A stretch of DNA of 64,000 bases from Amyelois transitella (lineage: Eukaryota; Arthropoda; Insecta; Lepidoptera; Pyralidae), in the NCBI RefSeq assembly GCF_032362555.1, contig NC_083519.1:1629501-1693500 (forward strand), given 5' to 3'. Positions 11,001 to 19,923 of the stretch are shown here, piece by piece (position 1 is the stretch's first letter; each line of letters starts with the position of its first letter). A program made the translations under genes and the position numbers. The notes under the pieces were generated by a model, which saw only the letters and a program-made list of their open reading frames with translations, was not told where the DNA came from and did not search any database.

Positions 11001-11901
11001 CTTTGTTGGGGGTATGATTACTTTCTTTTTGCTATTATCATTATTTATACATCATTTTTGTAGATCCGAAAACCTTTAATGTAAAATGCTGCAGTGCAGT
11101 TTGTTACCGCTTCTTCTACACTGACGCCTTGGAAGCGGCAGTAAACTTAGTTTTTAAGTAAATTATTTGACGTCAACCAATGTTGTGAAACTAAAAGTTT
11201 TGACAATTATTAAACGATATAAAGTATCCTATAATAATGAATAAAAATTTAAAAGAAAAACTTATTTCAAAACGTACGCAAGCGAAGTTGCTGTGCCCAC
11301 AGCTGGTTTAGTTAATAAAAAACATATGTTATTTGCCGTGTGGTTCCCGGCACCAAAAAAAAAAAGAAAAGGACCACTCCATCTCTTTCCCATGGATGTC
11401 GAAAAAGGCGACTAAGGGATAGGCTTACAAACTTGGAATTCTTTTTTTGATGGGCTAGCAACCTGCCACTATTTGAATCTCAATCCCATCATAAAGCCAA
11501 ACAGCTGAACGTGGCCTATCAGTCTTTTCAAGACTAATGGCTCTGTCTACCCCGCAAGGGATATAGACGTGATTATATGTATGTAATTTAATATTTTCCA
11601 GGGTGCCACCGCCACGCGGATGAAGAGCTGCCACTTCATAAACTACTCCTGGATCCTCAACACCTTCTTCTACCTGTTCAAGCGGTTCATCCCCAGGAGT
11701 AACATGGGTCTCCTGCATTTCCACGGGAACGATCTGAAGTCTCTCCACAAGCATATAGACCCTGAATGCCTCCCTCCAAGGTATGGAGGCACCTGCAGGT
11801 ACCACGGAGGATGTGGTACCTGGCTGACGAAGATCAAAAAGTATAGAGATAAGGCGTTTGATGAAGATATGAAACTATTAGGTTACGTTGTCAAAGAATG
11901 A
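2076..11901 (+). CDS. CRAL-TRIO domain lipid-transfer protein (alpha-tocopherol transfer protein-like), six exons
   Basis: Seen: exons 2076-2093, 5419-5590, 9021-9115, 10085-10229, 10818-11011 and 11602-11901 join in phase to give 307 residues, normal for this family. Residues 74-85 (DDAYLLRFLRAR) are the CRAL-TRIO N-terminal helical signature. Residues from about 96 to 280 form the Sec14-type lipid-binding fold, with GSWDP (144-148), IVDLEG (182-187), SCHFINYSW, HFHGNDLKSLHKHIDP and LPPRYGGT. Known: such proteins are soluble carriers that bind small hydrophobic ligands (tocopherol, retinoids, carotenoids, phosphoinositides) in a gated pocket and move them between membranes; insects have many paralogues. 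Inferred: cytosolic carrier with unknown ligand. The start rests on a tiny six-codon first exon; M14 at 5440 is the alternative. Three splice sites are crowded by insertions. Confidence 0.9.
2677..2795 (+). other. Possible alternative noncoding first exon
   Basis: A locally GC/CpG-richer stretch (GGCGGCCGAGCGCGCGTTC) ends in a usable donor (GTAG|GTATGT). It could be a second 5' exon for the CRAL-TRIO gene. No coding content or other support. Confidence 0.2.
3112..3340. mobile_element. Two diverged SINE A pieces, head to head
   Basis: 3112-3210 matches the tail half on the minus strand (GGGGTAGACAGAGCC..). About 3250-3340 matches the middle on the plus strand (AAGGGAAAGGCTATAAAACTT.. CGATGAGCTAG). 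Both are old copies. Confidence 0.6.
3391..3422. repeat. Perfect 14-bp hairpin
   Basis: TACAATTCTTATTA and its exact reverse complement are separated by the 4-nt loop TATG. Intronic, function unknown. Confidence 0.6.
3955..4110 (+). mobile_element. LINE B 3' fragment
   Basis: Starts GGTCAGGTCAAGAGTACCCG and ends in the TATG tail. It encodes the degraded LINE C-terminus (MKRVMN..DEAK..) and abuts a SINE A copy at 4130. Confidence 0.8.
4130..4430 (+). mobile_element. SINE A copy plus a second partial copy
   Basis: 4130-4340 has the head and tail but has lost part of the middle. 4364-4430 repeats only the middle (CTTGGGATTCCTCT..GGCGATGGGCTAGC). Confidence 0.75.
4697..4850 (-). mobile_element. 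SINE A, 5'-truncated
   Basis: Tail (CATA)n at the left, core at the right, ending near GCTAGCCTATCCCC. The head is missing. Confidence 0.8.
5419..5590 (+). CDS. CRAL-TRIO gene, exon 2
   Basis: Preceded by a strong acceptor (T-run then CAG). Encodes residues 7-63, the N-terminal helical region before the CRAL-TRIO N signature, including EDPELLAIAEKE and IEELRQMLY. Ends TAC G|GTAAGT in phase 1. Confidence 0.85.
5761..6017 (-). mobile_element. SINE A, nearly full length
   Basis: Carries the tail, the AAGACTG hairpin, the GCTAGCCCATCGCC core and the head (GCGCCGGGAACCACATGGCAC). Confidence 0.85.
6519..6860 (+). mobile_element. Partial SINE A followed by LINE B fragment
   Basis: 6519-6660 is an internally deleted SINE A tail half. 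6710-6858 is LINE B sequence (GTCAGGTCAAGAGTACCCG..) ending TATGTATG. The open frame on the opposite strand here is its antisense. Confidence 0.75.
7189..7456 (+). mobile_element. SINE A, diverged full length
   Basis: Head (GTGGTTCTCGGCACCAATAG) through to the TGTATGTATG tail, with a small internal insertion near 7280. Confidence 0.75.
8370..8490 (-). mobile_element. LINE B 3' fragment, diverged
   Basis: ATCACGCCTC.. CTTTCCACTTGCCGCGATC is the reverse complement of the LINE B end. Confidence 0.65.
8787..9005 (+). mobile_element. SINE A immediately before a splice acceptor
   Basis: The head hairpin is followed by an internal deletion. The tail ends about 15 nt before exon 3 at 9021, so it supplies sequence leading into the polypyrimidine tract. 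Confidence 0.85.
9021..9115 (+). CDS. CRAL-TRIO gene, exon 3 (CRAL-TRIO N motif)
   Basis: Acceptor TCTTTTCCAG. Encodes residues 64-95, including TDDAYLLRFLRARGF, the signature helix pair that precedes the lipid pocket. Ends CTG|GTTAGT in phase 0. The donor is weaker than consensus and has a LINE insertion 3 nt downstream. Confidence 0.9.
9119..9359 (-). mobile_element. Non-LTR retrotransposon 3' fragment with 14-bp target-site duplication
   Basis: Seen: AGTCACATTACATT occurs at 9119-9132 and 9346-9359 flanking a 213-bp insert. Read on the minus strand, the insert encodes a C-terminus with KRGRPKQTWRRTI.. AEVKNLGKTWSEIKREAQDR.GWRRTVDALCP, the common tail of endonuclease/reverse-transcriptase proteins of RTE/CR1-like LINEs. 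It is 5'-truncated, as expected from target-primed insertion, and is a different LINE family from B. Confidence 0.85.
9368..9420 (-). mobile_element. LINE B tail scrap
   Basis: AAAATCACGCCTCCTTCCCGG is the reverse complement of the LINE B terminus. Only the last ~50 nt are present. Confidence 0.6.
9783..10046 (-). mobile_element. SINE A with internal inverted duplication
   Basis: Tail at 9783, head (GGGAACCACACGACAC) at 10046, about 39 nt before the acceptor of exon 4. A 21-bp perfect inverted repeat lies inside at 9924-9969. Confidence 0.85.
9924..9969. repeat. 21-bp perfect inverted repeat inside SINE A
   Basis: CCTAAAACAAGAATTCCAAGT, loop ATAG, then the exact reverse complement. It occurs where the SINE normally has only one arm. 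Confidence 0.85.
10085..10229 (+). CDS. CRAL-TRIO gene, exon 4
   Basis: Acceptor TTTGTCAG. Encodes residues 96-143, beginning MVRYYEFREQYPYLYKDV, the linker into the lipid-binding domain, and ending in LSILRF before the GxWDP turn completed by the next exon. Ends TTT G|GTAAGT in phase 1. Confidence 0.9.
10258..10430 (-). mobile_element. SINE A, 5'-truncated, 30 nt after a donor
   Basis: The (CATA)n tail begins 29 nt downstream of the exon 4 donor. The copy ends near CCATGGAAAAG, without its head. Confidence 0.8.
10620..10829. mobile_element. 172-bp insertion flanked by a 19-bp duplication that includes a splice acceptor
   Basis: TTTCCAGGAAGTTGGGACC occurs at 10620-10638 and again at 10811-10829; the second copy is the acceptor and first 12 nt of exon 5. 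The 172 bp between (10639-10810) is nearly identical over about 155 bp to 13138-13297 and stays open as NNNQFVWIIFTKGLTPPYLG.. in the same frame. No terminal inverted repeat or poly(A) tail is visible, so the element class is unknown. Use of the upstream acceptor would add about ten codons and then a stop. Confidence 0.85.
10818..11011 (+). CDS. CRAL-TRIO gene, exon 5
   Basis: Acceptor AATTTCCAG, one of two identical copies. Encodes residues 144-208: SWDPNEFPVEDL, then the core strand IFGGTVIVDLEGITLRHV and the helix LTPTVAYQIVSLLG. Ends GGG|GTATGA in phase 0; the donor is weak but the frame continues exactly into exon 6. Confidence 0.9.
11332..11586 (+). mobile_element. SINE A, full length, before exon 6
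   Basis: Complete from head hairpin to TATGTATG. It ends about 15 nt before the acceptor of exon 6 at 11602. Confidence 0.9.
11602..11901 (+). CDS. CRAL-TRIO gene, exon 6 (C-terminus)
   Basis: Encodes residues 209-307 and the TGA stop. Carries SCHFINYSW, FKRFIPRSN, HFHGNDLKSLHKHIDPECLP and PRYGGT, the conserved last third of the CRAL-TRIO lipid-binding domain, then a basic tail ending KLLGYVVKE. Confidence 0.93.
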   Translation, partial: GATATRMKSCHFINYSWILNTFFYLFKRFIPRSNMGLLHFHGNDLKSLHKHIDPECLPPRYGGTCRYHGGCGTWLTKIKKYRDKAFDEDMKLLGYVVKE

Positions 11902-11983
11902 GTGAGTGGACCCCGGGCTATGATGCTTCGTGGCTAAGTTTGTGTATGTCGGGCGGAAATTAAACTGCTTTAGAGAAATTAAA

Positions 11984-11989
11984 AATAAA
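11984..11989 (+). terminator. Poly(A) signal of the CRAL-TRIO gene
   Basis: AATAAA lies 83 nt after the stop codon, giving a 3' UTR of about 100 nt. Confidence 0.6.
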
Positions 11990-12150
11990 ATACCATTTAG
12001 ATGAACTCAAATAATTCGGAACAATGAAATAATCAAATCAAAATGACTAATCCGATTTCGATACAAAGAACAAATGACGAATTAATTTTGTATCAGTAAA
12101 AAAATATGGAGAACACTTACGCTTACATTACTCAAAGTTATTCGAGTATA

Positions 12151-12385
12151 TATTCAAACATAAAGTCACGTCTACATAAATTGCGGGGTAGACAGGGCTT
12201 AATGTCTCGAAAAGACTGAAGGTCCACGTTCAGCTGTATGACTCCATGATGGAATGAAGATTCAAGTAGTGACAGGTTGCTAGCCCATCGCCTACAAGAG
12301 GAATCCCAAGTTTATAAACATATAAACTTGGGATTCCTCTTAATCGCCTTTTACGACATCCGTGGGAAAGATATTGAGTGGTTGT
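12151..12385 (-). mobile_element. SINE A with internal inverted duplication
   Basis: Tail, core and part of the 5' half (TTTTACGACATCCGTGGG). Contains a 21-bp perfect inverted repeat at 12296-12341. Confidence 0.8.
12296..12341. repeat. 21-bp perfect inverted repeat inside SINE A
   Basis: Arms of AAGAGGAATCCCAAGTTTATA type around the loop AACA, at the same internal SINE position as the hairpin at 9924. Confidence 0.85.
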
Positions 12386-13120
12386 ATTGTTAAGTGCCCT
12401 ACGTCTCTGCTCTTTACAATTTTTTATTGTGAAGTTCGAGCTGTGAGAGGAATTAAAAATATTATGTGATATATTTATTGTGATAATCAATTTTTGGAAT
12501 TTTTTGGTATAAAATTAAAAATTATATAGTATAGTTTAGTAAGCAAATGTACAAAAAAGTACAGTAAGTACAAAAGATGGTGTACAAAATAACTATAGTC
12601 AAGCCGAATTTACCTCACCGCACCGTAGTCTAGCTGCACAAATATATTTTAAAAGTTAATGCCATAAATTGCAAGAATAACAATCGGCCGTCTAGCTTAT
12701 GTATTTTTTAGAGAATTGTTTTTTCAATAACAACCTCTTTATCCATAAACTTACAAAGTTTATTTAAAACTATAATTATAAAAAATCATATTCCTTTCAA
12801 AACTTTCCGTTATGTGTTTTTCCCCATTTTATCTTTGATGTCGTTTTGTATAGAATAACTTCAGATTTATTAATTAGTCAGTAGCTATACTGACCATAAA
12901 ACGATATTTGAAATAGTATTTTTGAAGATTTTATAAAATTTTTGTAGATAATATTCTTAGTCACATAGAATTTACTATTTAGTAAGCAATTGTAATTCCT
13001 TTGAAAAAGAAAGTAACAAATATCTGAATATTCAGTTTCCCTCCCCCATAAAGACAATTCGATGACAATAATCGGTAGGAAAACAAAATTTACCCATCCC
13101 AATTGTAAAATTAGTATTCT

Positions 13121-13348
13121 GTGCTTGGTCTCTTTTTGATCGACGGAAATAATAATCAATTTGTATGGATAATATTTACAAAAGGCCTTACCCCGCCTTA
13201 TTTAGGTAAAATGTCTTTGTGCAACCCACTGTTTGATATAAAAATATATTATGAGAAGCTTGTTAACGTATTTCTAAGAAAAGGGTATGTGTTTGATATT
13301 GTAAATAAATTGCAAATTATACTTTATAGAAATAAAGTTATTTTTTAG
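13121..13348 (+). mobile_element. Second copy of the unclassified ORF-preserving element
   Basis: The segment from about 13138 to 13297 matches 10653-10810 with only a few substitutions and keeps the same reading frame (NNNQFVWIIFTKGLTPPYLG). This copy continues further 3', with AATAAA near 13330 and a stop at 13346-13348, as the end of an mRNA-like unit would. Some substitutions are silent or conservative. No family was recognised from the protein. Confidence 0.6.
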
Positions 13349-13384
13349 TGTTTCCTATTTGTAATTTTTTATACAATGTTAGTT

Positions 13385-13565
13385 TTTAACCGCCTTCAAA
13401 AAAAGGTGGGTCCGATCTGTATGTATGTATTATGTTTGTATGTTTGTACGCGATTATCTTGCGTTTCACAGAACCAATTTTGATGCGGTTTATAGGAAAC
13501 TGTTTGTTACACTTTGGACAAGATATTAGGAATTTAACCGACTTCAAAAAAAGAGGACGTTGAAA
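13385..13565 (+). repeat. Two 'ACCGACTTCAAAAAAAG' repeat pieces
   Basis: 13385-13510 (AACCGCCTTCAAAAAAAGG) and 13533-13565 (TTTAACCGACTTCAAAAAAA) are pieces of a repeat common in moths and butterflies. Confidence 0.6.
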
Positions 13566-13782
13566 ATTATGGATTTTACAAAAGCTTTACCATTAGCCAT
13601 CTGCTGGCGTGACTTTTTGCCAGACAGAAACCTTTTTAATTCTACTTCTCTAAGTTTAATTACTCTTCTTTAAGCCACACTAAACCATAATGGACTCGGT
13701 TAGTTTATGATGTCTAGAGCAATATTTGTATCTTACTTTTTTACTTTTGAATTCACTCTGTTATATCTGGCAGAAGGTAGCA

Positions 13783-13910
13783 AGTACATACATATAACCA
13801 CGTCTTCATCCTTTACGGAATAGACACACTCCACAATCTCGAAAAGACAGCTGTATCTGCAGCAGTAAGGAGCTTTGTTAGTTCAGATATTAAAAGGTCT
13901 TCTACATTTA
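13783..13910 (-). mobile_element. SINE A, old fragment
   Basis: CATACATATAACCACGTCTTCATCC.. with a GGAATAGACACACTCC variant; only the 3' third is recognisable. Confidence 0.5.
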
Positions 13911-14550
13911 TAGGTAGAAGTAGAAAGACAATACAAACAAAAAAAAAACAATATGTAGGAATAACTTTATTGCTGTAGTCATAACACATAATTTTTTTCA
14001 GAAATGACATAAAATATTTCAAATGTGTCCCACGTTGCTCACACATTAATATAAATTGAATCGGCCGGCGTAGAATTTGGTTACAAAAATATTTGCGCTG
14101 TTCCATTAAAACTGGATCATTTTTGTTTATTTTGGGTGTTCTATGGCACATTGCGTCGTGTCGTTATATTTTTATTTTGTCTCCGTCAATTTACTTAATT
14201 AAATATCTAAAAAATATTGTAAAAAAAATTTTTATGTTGACAAATAACCAAATGATCACCGTTACAGTAGGACCTTTCATACAAAAAAAAAATGGTAAGT
14301 AATAAGTTTAAAAACAAACTAATGGTCCGAGTAATCGAGTAACAAAAGTAAAATATACATAGTACTTAAAGCTACTGCCGCAACCAAAAGAGCAACTATA
14401 ACCGTGAAAAATAATTTATAAATACTACAGTTGCAGCTGGTTTTCAGTTACTCGGTGTGGTCACCGAGTAACTTTCATTGGTTCATTGTAACATGATTCC
14501 AAACATACGAGATAAAATAAAGGTACGTTACATGCGCGTTTAACACCTGT

Positions 14551-14812
14551 ACATACATATGGTCACGTCTATATCTCTTGTGGGGTAGACAGAGCCAACA
14601 GTCTTGAAAACACTGAAAGGCCACGTCCAGCTGCATGGCTTTATGATGGAATTGAGATTCAAATAGTGACAGGTTGCTAGCCCATCGCCTAAAAAAAAGA
14701 ATCCCAAGTTTGTAAGCCTATCCCTTAGTTGCCTTTTACGACATCCATGGGGAAGAGATGGGGAGGTCCTATTCTTTTTTGTATTGGTGCCGGGAACCAC
14801 ACGACACTAACA
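14551..14812 (-). mobile_element. SINE A, full length
   Basis: Tail CATACATATGG at the left and head GGTGCCGGGAACCACACGACAC at the right. Confidence 0.9.
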
Positions 14813-15549
14813 CCTGTAGTATTTATAAATAGTATAATACAACGCGAAAGTTTAAAATCAGTTATTGTGAATAACTATAATAATGTGAAGACTGAAATTA
14901 CTAATGTAACAAGACAAAGGACAAGCCTTGACAAGTGCCCTCCAGCCCAACCCATCTCAAGCCGAAGATATTTCTATGACTTTGAGGCCTTATAATTCTG
15001 TATTAGAGGGTTTCGTTCTCAATGTACTGATAAAGCTTGTCTCTCTGTCTGGCCATCCGCGGGCTTAATTAGATACCTCTAATTAGAACTATGTAGAAAG
15101 CTGTAATTTATAGTGATTATGTTTTAGTCTAAATAAGAAATGAAAAAAAAAACAATATTCAATTGACTAATTTCTTAGTTGAATTTTGGCTGTCCAGTAT
15201 TTTTTAACCATCGTTACACATAGTATGTATACAGCGTTTGTTCTGATCGGCCGTGTATAAAAGGGCTATATTAAAAGTTGGTTTGTTTCACGAGAGCCAT
15301 GGAAATGAAATTGAAAACAGGCGGCAGATGGACGGAAAAATGACGAAATGTCAGACCTTCGTCATATCCCGTGTCCTGTATTCAGTTGAAAACATCAAGC
15401 ACGTCATGTCATGGTACTTGAACAAATATATATTTTTATTCGTTAAGGAAATTTTCACAACATGTACGAAACTGAGTGGGTTAAAATAAAAATAATAACA
15501 AAAAGCGAAATTAATGTCACTAACAGCGATCAGCTGCTCCCGCTAAAAT

Positions 15550-15769
15550 GGCACGTGCTACGTCGTTTTTCTCGCGCGAAAAACTACACACGAACGTATC
15601 TTGATCAAATTAAGGACGTCCTGGTAAAGGGTCAGGTCAAGAGTATCCGAAACCGCCGAGCTTGCATGAAGAGAGTAATCAATGTGGATGAAGCAAAGGA
15701 AGTATGCAGAGATCGTGGCAAGTGGAAAGAGGTTGTTTTTCACGCGATAAAAACGGCGTCGCGCGTGCC
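15550..15769. mobile_element. TIR element (MITE-like) with an embedded LINE B fragment
   Basis: The left end 15550-15584 (GGCACGTGCTACGTCGTTTT..) and right end 15735-15769 are inverted repeats matching at 30 of 35 positions by eye. The interior 15585-15734 is a LINE B fragment on the plus strand (CTTGATCAAATTAAGGACGTC..). Related ends occur near 35116, 42206 and 49764. Confidence 0.65.
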
Positions 15770-16636
15770 TTGCTATAGCTACGGGCGCTGATCGATGAAT
15801 TTGTTGAGATGTCCCTGTAAATCTTTTCGCTCAGACGGCCTCAAGCATTGCCATGTTGGATACTTTAGTGATTTTACTTAAAACAAATACATACAACATA
15901 GGCTGAACCAACTTTATCTCAAAAATCAGGCCACATTCAGCTGAATTGAGAATAAAAAAAAAACAAAGCTAATTTTTTTTTCAAAATTATCGCTTCGTTA
16001 TAATATGTGCACCCGACTTTATCTTTACAAGGACAGGGGATTTCACTAAATTATTTATGTGAGGAAGCTTTCAAAGTATAATATTCAATATCCTATATTG
16101 TCTAAAACTTTCGTCGTCTGCTTACATCACTTTGTTAGCGCAAAGTTTCAAAATTGACTAGGGGCTTTACAACTTAGTGAGATATTGGGGACAAAATTAT
16201 GTGTGCTTAGTAACTTAGCAACTTATCTTATATAAATTAGTTTAAGGGGTCGGTTGTTCAAATTTCTATCAAAACTTGTTTATATTCGACTTCGTCTGCG
16301 TGAATTTAATAATTTTGCTATTCTTTTTTATAATGATCTATTTAACTAGCTTTTGTTTAGTGTCTTAATGAAACTTCATCCTATAGGAATTCAAAATTAC
16401 CAGGACCACATGGCGTTAGGAGAGTTTAAAAAAATTATTCAGTTGCAGGCATTACTCAGCCCATGTCACGTTAGGTATAAAATACGAGTATGATAAACTT
16501 GCATCTCTTTCGTACTTATAAGAATAGATATTCCCGTTTTTAATTTCATCGACTTAACAAAATCCAATTTGGAATGAGTCAAGTAAGTTTTTAAAACCAT
16601 TATCTGTATTGTACTTAGTTTTGTTTTTATATGCAA

Positions 16637-16818
16637 CTAGAGGCCGCCCGCGACTTCGTCCGCATGGAAACCCTAGAAATCCCGCGGAAACTCTGGGATT
16701 AAAAGTAGCTGTATTTCATCGTAATCGGTTCAGTAGTTTTTGCGTGAAAGAGTAACAAACATCCATACTGACATCCTGACACACTCACAAACTTTCGCAT
16801 TTATAATATTAGTAGGAT
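16637..16818. repeat. Degenerate 'CGCGACTTCGTCCGC' short repeat
   Basis: Starts CTAGAGGCCGCCCGCGACTTCG and ends TTATAATATTAGTAGGAT, a structure shared with copies at 19363, 21531 and 27846. Confidence 0.65.
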
Positions 16819-16920
16819 ATCGCGCGTGTCATGCTACAGCGGATAGATTGTTTGCCATTACTTCAGTACCTACACGTTACATTATCTACACTAGTTGCTT
16901 AACAATACATTACATACATA

Positions 16921-17048
16921 CATACATAAAATCACGCCTCTTTCCCGGAGGGGTAGGCAGAGACTACCTCTTTCCACTTGCCACGATCTCTGCATACTTC
17001 CTTCGCTTCATCCACATTCATAACTCTCTTCACGCAAGCTCGGCGGGT
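16921..17048 (-). mobile_element. LINE B 3' fragment
   Basis: Tail (CATA)n at the left; the minus strand reads to the LYS/GLU-rich C-terminus ending PSGKEA. Confidence 0.85.
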
Positions 17049-17289
17049 ACGGGTACAATACATTACAATTATATTTATATGTCCAAAGATATAACAATTA
17101 CAAGCCAAATAAGTCTGTTTTTGACAGTGGCCATTAAATCCTTTAATTAGCCCACACAAAGCGAATCCATTTCAATTGAGCATTCCCCGCGGCAATGGTG
17201 ACCCGTATTTATAATGGTCCGGGGGAGGATTCTCCGCTATTGCAAAAGTGAAATTACAACTAATAAATCTAATAATCTAGAACTAACAA

Positions 17290-17535
17290 CAGGTGAACGT
17301 GGCATTTCAGTCTTTTGAAGACTGGTTGACTCTGTCTACCCCGCAAGAGATGTAGACATGATTATATGTTATGTAGAACTGCATTTTTCCTGAGGGTTCT
17401 GTCTTGCGGGGTAGCCAAAGCCACTCTTGATTTTGGCAATCAAGACAAAAGCTTGTAAATTTTCTTCTTTTAGACGATGGGCTAGCAACCAGTGACCATC
17501 ATTAAGCAGTACAGCTGAAAGTAGTCTTAATGTTA
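17290..17535 (+). mobile_element. SINE A remnants
   Basis: 17290-17372 is a tail piece. 17395-17535 is a rearranged piece with GGTAGCCAAAGCC and GACGATGGGCTAGCAACC. Confidence 0.6.
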
Positions 17536-17547
17536 ATTTTTAGTACA

Positions 17548-17793
17548 TGCATACATACTTATAATCACCTCTATATCCCTTACGGGATAGACAGAGCAGT
17601 CTTTTCAAGACTGATATGCCACGTTTAGCTGTCTGGCTTAACGATAGAATTGAGATTCAAATAGTGACAGGTTGCTAGCCCATCGCCTAAAAAAGAATCC
17701 CAAGTTTGTAACCCTAGTCGCCTTCTACGACATCCATGGGAACGAGATGGAGTGATCCTGTTCTTTTTTTTTATTGGTGCCGGGACACACGGC
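17548..17793 (-). mobile_element. SINE A, nearly full length
   Basis: Tail ACATACTTATAATCACC through to GGTGCCGGGACACACGGC. Confidence 0.85.
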
Positions 17794-17927
17794 GATAATT
17801 TAATATTTAGTAAGTGTACAAAATTTCAATAAGATTTCAATGAGAAGTAAAAGACAAAAAACATTGCGTGAATTGTCGTGTGCGTTAGCGACCGTAATCA
17901 AAATACATTTCTTCATATACATTTCTT

Positions 17928-18153
17928 TCCCACTCCATTTCTTTCCCATGGATGTCGTAAAAGGCGACTAAGGGGTAGGCTTTTTAACTTGGGATTCTTA
18001 TTTTAGGCGATGGGCTAGCAACCTGTCACTATTTGAATCTCAATTCTATCTTAAAGCAAAATAGCTGAACGTGGCCTATCAGAGTCTTTATAAGACTGTT
18101 GGCTCTGTCTACCCCGCAAGGGATATAGACATGATTATATGTATGTATGTATG
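17928..18153 (+). mobile_element. SINE A lacking its head
   Basis: Begins CCACTCCATTTCTTTCCC and ends in TATGTATGTATG. Confidence 0.85.
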
Positions 18154-18403
18154 TTCTTCATATACCTACATTCATTTATTTGAGGAATATTTATTTGTCC
18201 TTTAACAGCAATCAATAATTAGCCTACATCCGCAATTAAGGCTAATAAGAGTTATAATCAGCGTAATTAGAGTAACTGTGAGAAGTCCTAATTGGATATC
18301 CTATCTCGAGAAACGGGAATAGAATAGGAATTACGTACTAATGGAATTGAGAAATTTTGCTACTCTGCAAAAGAGGGTTATATTTTATTTTAACCATTCC
18401 ACT

Positions 18404-18475
18404 GGACCACTCCATCTCTTTCCAATGGATGTCGTAAAAGGCGACTAAGGGAAAGGCTTAAAAACTTGGAATTCT
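18404..18475 (+). mobile_element. SINE A 5' half only
   Basis: GGACCACTCCATCTCTTTCC to AAACTTGGAATTC, with no tail. Confidence 0.65.
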
Positions 18476-18794
18476 ACAAAAGTGATGGAGTGGTTCCATT
18501 CTCTTTATATTGATAAAATAAGGTATTAAATGAAATTATATAAGATTTCGGTAATTCCCCGCTCCACTAACTATAAACCTCGCTTCATTACGCTCGTATT
18601 GAAACAATTCGGAGCTAAACATTGAAATCGCTTTCACGCCGCTGAATGCTTGCTCAAATACGTGTATACGGTGAGCACGCGGTATGGATGGTAACAGATG
18701 AGGCGCGCTGTCCAATACGAGATTAATTCATGATATTATACGAAAATAATTTAATTGACTTATAATATTATACTTATTAATTAGTTCTTACTGT

Positions 18795-19076
18795 TTTATT
18801 ATTATACATACATACATATGGCCACGTCTATATCCCTTGCGGGGTAGACAGAGCCAACAGTCTTGAAAAGACTGAATGGCCACGTTCAGCTATTTGGTTT
18901 AATGATAGAATTGAGATTCAACTAGTGACAGGTTGCTAGCCCATCGCCTTAAAAGAATGCCAAGTTTGTAAGCCTATCCCTTAGTCGCCTTTTACGACGT
19001 CCATGGGAAAGAGATGGAGTGGTCCTATTCTTTTTTGTATTGGTGCCGGGAACCACACGGCACATTTATTATTATA
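18795..19076 (-). mobile_element. Full-length SINE A with 12-bp target-site duplication (reference copy)
   Basis: TTTATTATTATA flanks the element at 18795-18806 and 19065-19076. The 258-bp insert runs on the minus strand from the GTGCCG head to the (TATG)n tail. This fixes both ends of the family and supports insertion by target-primed reverse transcription. No clear tRNA-type A and B boxes were found, so the origin of the head is unresolved. Confidence 0.9.
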
Positions 19077-19191
19077 TATTGTTAATATTTATATATATTT
19101 ATTTTAGTATGACACAAAATGGTAAAAAAATTAGAAAATATAGTCATCGTGTTTATATATCACATATCACGTGCCTCACTCAACGCCATTC

Positions 19192-19362
19192 GCGATTCCC
19201 TTACGGGGTAGACAAAGCCAACAGTCCCGCTCACGTTCACCTGTTTGGCTTAATGATGTACTCGTAATTAAAAATTCAAATAGTGACAGGCTGCTAGCCC
19301 ATCGCCTACGAGAAGAATCTCAGGTTTATTACACGTTCCCTTAGTCGCTTTTTATACATCCA
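19192..19362 (-). mobile_element. SINE A, diverged
   Basis: Begins in the GGGGTAGACAAAGCC region and includes GCTAGCCCATCGCC; both ends are eroded. Confidence 0.7.
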
Positions 19363-19570
19363 CTAGCGGCCCGCCCCGGCTTCGCACGGGTGGACATATT
19401 TTTCTACCTGAAAACTAATTTATTTCAAAACAAATTTATGCCTATGTCACTTTTGAAGGTCTATTCTATATCTGTGCCAAATTTTATCAAAATCGGACCA
19501 GTAGTTTTTGAGTTTATTCCACACAAACATACAAAAATACAAATCTTTCCTCTTTATTATTAGTGTGGAT
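19363..19570. repeat. Short repeat with 'CCCCGGCTTCGCACGGGTGG' core
   Basis: Bounded by CTAGCGGCCCGCC and TTATTATTAGTGTGGAT. The interior has CAAAATCGGACCAGTAGTTT, a phrase common to this repeat class in moths. Confidence 0.7.
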
Positions 19571-19589
19571 TTAAATGTAAATATATATT

Positions 19590-19923
19590 TTGGTAGCAAC
19601 TTTCCTGAACCCTGGACGTTTTGCAGTTCTACGATATCCCTACATCCGCTTGCGAGTCGCGAACGCTGGCAGTGTCGTAGACGCTACGCCGTAGACCGCA
19701 CGTAGGCCTCGTAGGCGCGCTACGAATTTATCGTTCGGAAAAGTGAATTAATAATTTCTTTTAAAAGTGCTTTTATTGTTTTCGATGTGTTTTGGACACG
19801 GAATCTGAATGTTATTCAGATTTCTGTGAATATTATTCAGAAATTAAGATTACTGTGTTGAAGTAACATTGTGATTTTTGTGGGCAAGGATAATTTGATA
19901 ACTACTGCGGTAGTGATTTTAAG
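19590..19923 (+). other. Candidate noncoding first exon and promoter of the ankyrin gene
   Basis: A CpG-rich stretch (about 19620-19740) is followed by unique sequence ending TTTTAAG|GTAAAT, a good donor. The ankyrin gene's first coding exon at 31095 has an acceptor directly before its ATG, so an upstream 5' UTR exon must exist; this is the best candidate seen on the plus strand. No transcript evidence is available. Confidence 0.35.

Larger units (their letters stand above)
12011..19580. other. Intergenic stretch dominated by repeats
   Basis: No host exon recognised. It holds SINE A, LINE B, a TIR element and degenerate short repeats (listed separately). 12390-13120, 15000-15540 and 15790-16630 show nothing recognisable. 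Confidence 0.55.

Noticed and set aside
16740..17150. 136-codon plus-strand ORF
   Set aside because: Composed of a degenerate repeat end joined to antisense LINE B sequence.
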